Shown here one piece after another: positions 6,875 to 11,489 of a DNA stretch of 11,489 nucleotides. Numbering within the stretch: position 1 is the stretch's first letter; each line of letters begins with the position of its first letter. Source of the stretch: CAYGVX01 sp964395545 (GTDB taxonomy: Archaea > Thermoproteota > Bathyarchaeia > Bathyarchaeales > SOJC01); contig CAYNAW010000041.1 in assembly GCA_964395545.1 (NCBI GenBank), positions 1-11,489 on the forward strand. Direction: 5' to 3'. Below the pieces are notes generated by a model, which worked only from the letters and a program-made list of their open reading frames with translations, was not told the origin of the DNA and searched no databases. The position numbers and the translations under genes were made by a program.

Positions 6875-8239
6875 TCAACTGAGCCGTATTTCTTCTCCCT
6901 CGTTGACGAGACGTACAGGGTATTTCTTGAATTTAGCTTTGAACAGGGCAGGGTGTTCCGTGTGGATCGGCACCAGTTGTTTAGGGTGGATTTTGTCTAT
7001 GACTTTAGCGAGTTCTTTCGACGAGCAATGTCCCGACGCGTGTATTTGACGGAACCTAAGACCGAAATGCTCCAGCCAGTTGTGGAGCACCTGAAGGTTG
7101 ACGTCTTCTTCGCTGAAGGGTTCGCTCATCGAGTGTATGAATTCGCCTCCCACAGAGGGGCGAACGTCAATCAGCTCGGTGAACCCTGTGAGGTCCAGGT
7201 TGAAGATGACTCGCGACTGGTTTCTCCGCACGTAGCGATAGTCCTCCGCTTGCTCCAAGAAAGGGCGCTCCCAAGGGAAGTAGTCGCCTCCCCGAAACTC
7301 GCCGGTCTTCTTCCTCTTTTTGTAGAAGACTATAGTCTCATCTCTGAGAATGTCGGGTATCTTCAACCGTGGGTCCTCTCTGAGCTGACGTAGCAGGTGG
7401 GCGAGTTTGAGTGGAATGACAAGTTTCCTATCGTTTCGCTTCGCGGTTTCATAGAAGGTCTTGAAGCGATCGATGTCTCGGCTATAGAAAGACACCACAA
7501 CCAGCTTCGAGGATTTGGCTACCACGCGGTGGCTCTCTTTTCTGACCCGCCTTTCCGACTGTAAATCGCTCGATTCGTCGGGGGATATGCGTGTTCCTTC
7601 AGAAATCATGAGTCTCGCGTCTGATTCTCCGGCTTTCTCCGCGAAGTCCCAAGTCATTTTGCCCAGTGGACCGTGGGTTCGCAAGTCGCCCGAGTATACG
7701 ACGGTGCCTTCTGAGGTATGGATAATGAAACCGTAAGCTGCTGGAATAGAGTGGTCAACGTGAACTGGCTCGATTTCGAGAGAGCCTACGCGAACCTTTT
7801 TTCCAGTTCTGAAGATCCGGTAATCATGCTTGCCCAAGTTTGATCTGCTGGATTCTTCCATAGCTTTCATTATGATTCTTGTGCCTTCGCCACAGTGGAC
7901 AGGGATTCTCTCGTCTACAAAGTCCAAGTATCCGACGTGGTCCATGTGGGCGTGCGACAAAAATATGCTGTCGATCTGGGGTTCGGTGTATTTGATGTTC
8001 GTGTTCTTTAACGCTTCTTTCGCGTACAGCCCAGTCAGGTTTGGCAGCAGTCCGAACTCGAAGAGGTCGCCAGCCCCGTTCACGGTTCGTGGGCAGAGGT
8101 AGCCAGAGAAGTATTGGGATTCTTTGGAGAATGAAAGACCGAAGTCTAGGAAGACTTTTGTGTCCTTGTCTTTGAGGAGAATCTTGTTTCCACCTATCTC
8201 GCCGACTCCGCCGAAAAAGGTTAACGATGTTCTGCTCAT
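6875..8239 (-). CDS. RNase J-like metallo-beta-lactamase/beta-CASP nuclease
   Basis: The 454-residue product shows the full zinc-site series of this superfamily. An N-terminal GGVGEIGGNKI (10-20) is followed by the HxHxDH motif as HAHMDH (96-101), His163 in VDHS, and Asp185 in YSGD. Glu214 in SEGT is the likely beta-CASP motif A. Near the end HASGH (400-404) and IHTEHP (425-430) lie in an RMMBL-type tail. Length and order fit archaeal RNase J-like enzymes, which degrade or trim RNA and may act as 5'-3' exonucleases or endonucleases; the mode cannot be told here. Residues 300-345 hold an unusually basic stretch (KKRKK 307-311) that could touch nucleic acid. The ATG overlaps the stop of the upstream kinase gene as ATGA, with GGAGA (complement of 8246-8250) six bases before it, so the two are almost surely co-transcribed and translationally coupled. 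Confidence 0.85.
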   Translation of the reverse strand: MSRTSLTFFGGVGEIGGNKILLKDKDTKVFLDFGLSFSKESQYFSGYLCPRTVNGAGDLFEFGLLPNLTGLYAKEALKNTNIKYTEPQIDSIFLSHAHMDHVGYLDFVDERIPVHCGEGTRIIMKAMEESSRSNLGKHDYRIFRTGKKVRVGSLEIEPVHVDHSIPAAYGFIIHTSEGTVVYSGDLRTHGPLGKMTWDFAEKAGESDARLMISEGTRISPDESSDLQSERRVRKESHRVVAKSSKLVVVSFYSRDIDRFKTFYETAKRNDRKLVIPLKLAHLLRQLREDPRLKIPDILRDETIVFYKKRKKTGEFRGGDYFPWERPFLEQAEDYRYVRRNQSRVIFNLDLTGFTELIDVRPSVGGEFIHSMSEPFSEEDVNLQVLHNWLEHFGLRFRQIHASGHCSSKELAKVIDKIHPKQLVPIHTEHPALFKAKFKKYPVRLVNEGEEIRLS

Positions 8240-9933
8240 CGCTGGTCTCCAGCCATCTTGTTGCAGATATTTGCCATGATGACTATGATGTGTGGGAGGG
8301 TGAAGATGCTGAAGACTTTTGTGTATTTTGCCGAGGCCGCTTTTTTCACATTCTCCTTTCTGCCGCCAGCCTCTATGTAGCCTTTTAGGAAGGAAGACGC
8401 GATGGCTCTAGCGGCCTTGTCCGACTGTGTTGGGAGGATGTAATGCCCCGAGTAGTAAAGGAACTCAGCTATGTCCCAAGGCTGGTTTCCACTTCTGGTT
8501 GCCTGTTCGAGGTCTAAGAAGCACACTCGTCCATTTGTAGTGATAAGCATGTTCTCGGGTTTGCAGTCGCCCAAAGCTATTCCGAGCATGTGGACCTTTG
8601 CTAACTCTCTTCCAGCCGTCTCAAAAGTCACAAGGTCGTTTGCCGCGATTTTCTTGGGCGACGAGGAAATTACACGTTTCACGGTGTGGCTCAGTTTTTC
8701 TCCTTCTACGAATTCCTCGAAGATGAAACGTTCCTTGGGGCTTACGTAGAGAATGTAGGGAACGTTGAACCCGTGTTCTCGCATGAATTGGTTAATCGCG
8801 TATTCTCGTTCGAGCCTCGTTGCTCCCAACACGGCGAATGACTGAGTTCCAAACGCCCACAAAGCTAGGGGGAACCATTTGAGACCCAGCCAGTCTTCGA
8901 ATTTTTTCACGACAATCCTCTGTGTTTCGCCATTTTTCTGGAGGTCGAGTAGGAAAACGCTGTTCAGGACGCTGCCCATCTGCTTGGCCTTTATCTTGAG
9001 CTCTCCTCCGCCTGGGACTTTTTTTCGCACAAAATCTTGGATTGTAGTCTTGTCAGAGAGAGGAATCGGTCCCATGGGAGTAGGCATGAGGAGGTATTTT
9101 TCGGTCTCTTCCAGTCGCACAAGCATCTCTTCCTCTTTTCCCAGGGAGGTGGTTTTTCCGAGTAGTCTTCGGTCTTGAAGGAAGGCTGATGTTGCTTTTG
9201 AGATGCCCTGCACGTACGGGATGAGGGCTTTCTGGATTGACATCAAGATATTGGAGAGCTTATTTCTTTGGCGCTTAGTCTTCTCTATGAAGTCCTTGTC
9301 CAATTTCACGCAGCCGTCAACTCGCGTCATGTATTCTTCGGTTTCTAACTCCTTCAGAGCTTTCAAATATCCTTTCATAATCAGTGCAACGTTCTGCTTC
9401 CTCACTTTTCTCTTAAGTATATTGGAGAAGCTGTACATCGAAGGGGTGAACAGTTTTGCTTTTCTTCTCATTGCCTCGTGCATGAAGTACTCGGGGTCGA
9501 TGAGGAGTTCTGTAGATAATTCGGGGTACTGGAGGACAATGTTCTTCGAGAGCTCCAAGATGAACCTCTTCTTCATCTTCACCTCCATCTTCTCAAAGTA
9601 GCCCGCATTCTTCCACGGTTGGTAGGGCAGTGTAGTTATCTCTGCAATCACCTCTCCCAGTCTTCCCAGTTTGACGTCGGCTTCGAATGTCAGTTTATCG
9701 ATTGTCAGAATGGACAGGCTAACACCGTCCACCTTCTTGGAGAAGCTTCTCACCTTGGAAACATTGTTAGGTATGATTAGCAAGACATTGATGTCGGTTT
9801 TTTCATCTGCATACCCGTACACTCTGGGACCGTAGAAGCACGCGGCGAAGACTTCGCTAGGCCCGATGAATTCCTTGCATAGCTTTAGAATTTGCTCCTC
9901 TTCAAGAGGAGCTATGTTGAGAGCCCGGGTCAT
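8236..9933 (-). CDS. Nucleotidyltransferase-like domain fused to Bud32/RIO-like small kinase
   Basis: The product has 565 residues. Residues about 12-110 look like a nucleotidyltransferase fold: FYGPRVYG (33-40) and then TDINVLLII (46-54), with Asp47 but Asn49 where a second acidic residue is usual, so catalysis there is doubtful. Residues 110-280 are mostly helical. A lipopolysaccharide-kinase/Bud32-like kinase follows from about 300: Lys343/Lys344 in VVKKFE, the acidic LEREY helix (374-378), hinge-like FEEFVEGE (405-412), catalytic loop GDCKPEN (455-461) with Asp456 and Asn461, and DLE (474-476) in place of DFG. The end (about 535-560) is hydrophobic. Bud32-type kinases act on proteins or as ATPases in tRNA modification; this one is far longer. 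Its tie to the downstream nuclease through an ATGA overlap suggests RNA-linked work. The ATG has no ribosome-binding site and a TATA-like box about 31 bases up, suggesting a leaderless mRNA. Confidence 0.78.
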   Translation of the reverse strand: MTRALNIAPLEEEQILKLCKEFIGPSEVFAACFYGPRVYGYADEKTDINVLLIIPNNVSKVRSFSKKVDGVSLSILTIDKLTFEADVKLGRLGEVIAEITTLPYQPWKNAGYFEKMEVKMKKRFILELSKNIVLQYPELSTELLIDPEYFMHEAMRRKAKLFTPSMYSFSNILKRKVRKQNVALIMKGYLKALKELETEEYMTRVDGCVKLDKDFIEKTKRQRNKLSNILMSIQKALIPYVQGISKATSAFLQDRRLLGKTTSLGKEEEMLVRLEETEKYLLMPTPMGPIPLSDKTTIQDFVRKKVPGGGELKIKAKQMGSVLNSVFLLDLQKNGETQRIVVKKFEDWLGLKWFPLALWAFGTQSFAVLGATRLEREYAINQFMREHGFNVPYILYVSPKERFIFEEFVEGEKLSHTVKRVISSSPKKIAANDLVTFETAGRELAKVHMLGIALGDCKPENMLITTNGRVCFLDLEQATRSGNQPWDIAEFLYYSGHYILPTQSDKAARAIASSFLKGYIEAGGRKENVKKAASAKYTKVFSIFTLPHIIVIMANICNKMAGDQR

Positions 9934-9960
9934 TGTCGAGAAAAGCTATAGGGCTTTCGC

Positions 9961-9969
9961 GTTTAAAGT
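9961..9969 (-). promoter_or_regulatory. TATA-like box for the kinase-nuclease unit
   Basis: The complement reads ACTTTAAAC, centred about 31 bases upstream of the ATG at 9933, so transcription would start within a few bases of the start codon. Between the two, CGAGAAAAGC (9937-9946) and GCTTTCGCG (9953-9961) form an imperfect inverted repeat of unknown meaning. Confidence 0.4.
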
Positions 9970-9981
9970 TGTTTCCAAAGC

Positions 9982-9989
9982 ATAAATAT
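9982..9989 (+). promoter_or_regulatory. TATA-like box for the small 10021 gene
   Basis: ATAAATAT lies about 35 bases before the ATG at 10021. It faces away from the kinase promoter about 20 bases to its left and predicts a leader of about ten bases with the purine-rich GGAAGAAGGG at 10004-10013. Confidence 0.4.
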
Positions 9990-10020
9990 CTCCATCACGT
10001 AAAGGAAGAAGGGATGGAAT

Positions 10021-10176
10021 ATGGCAAAGGAAAGCAGCTCAGAAAGAGAAACTGTGGAGCTTCGTGAGAGAGTTGTGCGGCTGGAGGTTAAGGTCGAAGA
10101 GCTCAGTAGGCGCATCGACAGTCTCTCAAACTACGCCAAAGAGCTCTACAATTATCTACAAAAGACAAGAACGTAG
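10021..10176 (+). CDS. 51-residue charged helical protein, likely coiled coil
   Basis: ATG at 10021 to TAG at 10174-10176 gives 51 residues: MAKESSSERE, then a heptad-like run (about 11-48) in which Val, Leu and Ile recur every three or four residues among Glu, Arg and Lys, ending in YLQKTRT. There is no Cys or His, so a zinc finger is excluded. It looks like a short amphipathic coiled coil that could form a homodimer or bind a partner. A TATA-like box and purine-rich leader precede it, which supports a real gene despite the size. It is divergent from the kinase-nuclease pair and ends seven bases from the convergent membrane-protein gene. No function can be assigned; a small scaffold or DNA- or protein-binding accessory is possible. 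Confidence 0.6.
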   Translation: MAKESSSERETVELRERVVRLEVKVEELSRRIDSLSNYAKELYNYLQKTRT

Positions 10177-10183
10177 AAAAAGG

Positions 10184-10540
10184 CTAGGGTGGTGGAGGAG
10201 GACTCTCTTCCGATTTCACGGGTTTCCAGACCAGGGCAAGTATACCGCCTATTAACGAAAGCAAGCCGCCAAGCGCCGTTACTATGCCAATCATAGATAT
10301 GATGCCCAGCACCAGGACTATCACTCCCCACAATTTGGCTGAACTGGGCGAAGCGTACATCATGATAGCCCCGATTATTATGATGATGCCGAATAGCGCG
10401 AACACGCCTAGTATTAAACCAGCACCGAACGTGAAGAACGCGAGCATTGTGCCAAGTGCGGCTAGCCAGATTCCACCAAGGAGGACGAATATTCCGCCGA
10501 TTAGAGACAGTACAAAGGCTGCGGTAGGTTTCTCTCCCAT
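10184..10540 (-). CDS. Small four-helix membrane protein with polyproline tail
   Basis: The 118-residue product has hydrophobic helices at about 8-30, 31-51, 48-64 and 71-104, the last long enough to count as two. It is rich in Gly, Ile and Leu, with almost no charge inside. The tail after the last helix is KPVKSEESPPPPP (106-118), probably cytoplasmic. Glycine-rich proteins of this kind, often with a zinc ribbon after a proline stretch, are common in uncultured archaea; here the ribbon is absent and the gene stops right after the prolines. The ATG has GGGTGA (complement of 10545-10550) five bases upstream and a TATA-like box near 10578. Function unknown. Confidence 0.65.
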   Translation of the reverse strand: MGEKPTAAFVLSLIGGIFVLLGGIWLAALGTMLAFFTFGAGLILGVFALFGIIIIIGAIMMYASPSSAKLWGVIVLVLGIISMIGIVTALGGLLSLIGGILALVWKPVKSEESPPPPP

Positions 10541-10573
10541 ATATTCACCCAGACTTGTTATTCCGAGCCGACT

Positions 10574-10582
10574 GCATATAAG
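10574..10582 (-). promoter_or_regulatory. TATA-like box for the 10184-10540 gene
   Basis: The complement reads CTTATATGC, about 38 bases upstream of the ATG at 10540. Predicted initiation near 10553 leaves a short leader holding the GGGTGA site. It gives this gene its own promoter rather than read-through from the gene at 10685. Confidence 0.45.
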
Positions 10583-10660
10583 ACTTGTCTAGCATTTCCA
10601 ATTCTGGAACGACTTGCATCGTTGACAGAGATTACGGCGAGCAAAACACTAGAACGAGCG

Positions 10661-10684
10661 AACCTTTACAAAGAAAAAAAGGTT
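10661..10684 (-). terminator. Possible terminator after the DUF996-like gene
   Basis: AACCTTT (10661-10667) and AAAGGTT (10678-10684) are a perfect seven-base inverted repeat. On the minus strand the region reads as a run of seven T, a C and three T immediately past the stop codon. Archaeal termination favours T-rich stretches, so this may end the 10685-11332 transcript. Confidence 0.35.
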
Positions 10685-11332
10685 TTATGAAGGTGGCGGG
10701 GGCGGTGCTGCAAGAGGCTGTTCTGCGGCCGTTGTTTTGATCGAGAAGAAGGCTACGGCGACGAGGATGAAGGCGATCCAGATGAGTATGACCCCAATCA
10801 CGATGATGGTTAAGACAGCGCCGATCAGTAGTATCAGCCCTGCAGTGTTGAACATGCCTACTCCAGTCTTAGAAGCTAATGTGTTGAGTGATCTCCTGTA
10901 GAGGAATGCTGCGACTACTAGGAAAATGAATAGTATGACTAATCCTATGATTATGCCTCCTATCAAGGTATAAATAGCGCTGAAGTCGCTGACATCTGTG
11001 AAAGCTTGGACAAACTTGGCCCAGTTTTGGTCGAACGCCGCCATGTCATTCAAGTTGATACCTAAATCTGAGAGTGCTGCGAAGGCTACTGCAACCATAA
11101 CGCCGATAGTTACAACCACGCCCACTATTATCAGTATAATTGCGTAGAGGGCGTTGTTGAATATGCCTTGGTCTTTATAGTGATCAGCTAAGCCCTTCGT
11201 ACCTATCAGGAGGAGGATTAGGCCGATGAGTCCGAGGAGACCGGCGAAGCCAGATCCGAAGGCGCCTAGAAAAGCTATGACGATTAGTATTGCGCCAATT
11301 CCGCCCAGGTTTTTGCTTGTTTCCACGTTCAT
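10685..11332 (-). CDS. DUF996-like multi-helix membrane protein with polyproline tail
   Basis: The 215-residue product opens with NVETSKNLGGIGAILIVIA (2-20), the typical start of the archaeal DUF996 family, in which a short S-K-x-L-G-G-I-G motif leads into the first helix. Helices lie at about 10-45 (two), 61-90, 122-147 and 160-200 (two). The soluble loop at about 91-118 is acidic and aromatic. The C-terminus is PLAAPPPPPS (206-215), nearly the same tail as the neighbouring 118-residue protein. Function of the family is unknown. A TATA-like box (complement of 11369-11376) lies about 40 bases upstream of the ATG. The gene downstream has its own promoter, so the pair need not be an operon. Confidence 0.75.
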   Translation of the reverse strand: MNVETSKNLGGIGAILIVIAFLGAFGSGFAGLLGLIGLILLLIGTKGLADHYKDQGIFNNALYAIILIIVGVVVTIGVMVAVAFAALSDLGINLNDMAAFDQNWAKFVQAFTDVSDFSAIYTLIGGIIIGLVILFIFLVVAAFLYRRSLNTLASKTGVGMFNTAGLILLIGAVLTIIVIGVILIWIAFILVAVAFFSIKTTAAEQPLAAPPPPPS

Positions 11333-11339
11333 TCGTTAA

Positions 11340-11386
11340 CCTCGGAAAAGCGAGTTTCTCTGTGTGTAGATAAAAGCTTTTCGAGG
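11340..11386. promoter_or_regulatory. Promoter region of the DUF996-like gene with flanking inverted repeat
   Basis: The TATA-like CTTTTATC (complement of 11369-11376) serves the gene starting at 11332. Around it CCTCGGAAAAGC (11340-11351) and GCTTTTCGAGG (11376-11386) are inverted copies that differ by one extra G. They could be paired half-sites for a regulator or a stem in the leader. This is a sequence observation only. Confidence 0.35.
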
Positions 11387-11415
11387 CCCACTGTGCTTGT
11401 GGTGTTGGTTTTGCG

Positions 11416-11489
11416 TCATTTTCTCTCGATCAATCGCAAGTAGGCGAAGGTTGCAGAGGTGGCGAAGACCGCGGAGAAGACTACGACGT
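11416..11489 (-). CDS. C-terminal end of a probable membrane protein (partial)
   Basis: Reading leftward from the window edge, one frame is open for 23 codons to a TGA (complement of 11416-11418), giving VVVFSAVFATSATFAYLRLI and then ERK. This is a hydrophobic helix followed by a short charged end, as expected for the last membrane segment of a protein whose start lies outside the window. The fragment is too short to name a family, and chance openness cannot be excluded. Confidence 0.4.
   Translation of the reverse strand, partial: VVVFSAVFATSATFAYLRLIERK

Noticed and set aside
6953..7393. Plus-strand open frame of 146 codons inside the nuclease gene
   Set aside because: It lies wholly opposite a gene with every expected zinc motif, has no promoter or ribosome-binding site, and its product resembles nothing coherent.
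9203..9601. Plus-strand open frame of 132 codons opposite the kinase fusion
   Set aside because: It is a shadow of the Lys/Glu-rich helical middle of the real gene, which gives Phe/Ser/Leu-rich sequence on the other strand that only looks hydrophobic.
10177..10200. GGTGGTGGAGGAGG repeat as a tandem repeat element
   Set aside because: It is simply the proline codons of the minus-strand polyproline tail, as is the similar GC-rich run near 10688-10705.

Overview
The window looks archaeal. Genes are preceded by TATA-like AT-rich boxes about 25-35 bases upstream. Several start with TTG, some with short or no leaders. The gene content also fits: a formaldehyde-activating-enzyme (Fae) domain that uses tetrahydromethanopterin (H4MPT), an archaeal RNase J-like beta-CASP nuclease, a Bud32-like small kinase, a DUF996 membrane protein and the tail of what looks like a 2-oxoacid:ferredoxin oxidoreductase gamma subunit. 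An uncultured anaerobic lineage of the Bathyarchaeia type is my best guess, but this is inference from gene content, not from a marker gene. No rRNA, tRNA, CRISPR array, insertion sequence or phage gene was seen.

Layout. 1-123 (+) is the end of an oxidoreductase subunit. 161-781 (-) is a six-helix membrane protein of unknown role. 893-2695 (+) is a large secreted protein with two beta/gamma-crystallin-like units. 2786-4264 (-) is the centrepiece: one uninterrupted reading frame joining a DHDPS/N-acetylneuraminate-lyase-family class I aldolase to a complete Fae domain. It diverges from 4403-5689 (+), a soluble protein I do not recognise, across a 138-base region carrying back-to-back promoters. 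5715-6410 (-) is a secreted protein anchored by one C-terminal helix. 6540-6767 (-) may be a small two-helix membrane protein. 6875-8239 and 8236-9933 (-) form a tight two-gene unit, overlapping by ATGA: a nucleotidyltransferase-like/Bud32-like kinase fusion followed by an RNase J-like nuclease. 10021-10176 (+) is a 51-residue charged helical protein. 10184-10540 and 10685-11332 (-) are two small membrane proteins with the same polyproline tail. 11416-11489 (-) is probably the end of another membrane protein.

How the genes may work together. Fae condenses formaldehyde with H4MPT to give methylene-H4MPT. The aldolase fused to it lacks the arginine that true dihydrodipicolinate synthase uses to bind aspartate semialdehyde, so lysine synthesis is unlikely. 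The simplest reading is an aldolase that makes or consumes formaldehyde, or a related small aldehyde, with Fae as the handling module, feeding H4MPT-linked C1 metabolism. The divergent unknown enzyme is a candidate partner. The kinase/nuclease pair suggests RNA processing or decay. The rest is mostly cell-envelope proteins.
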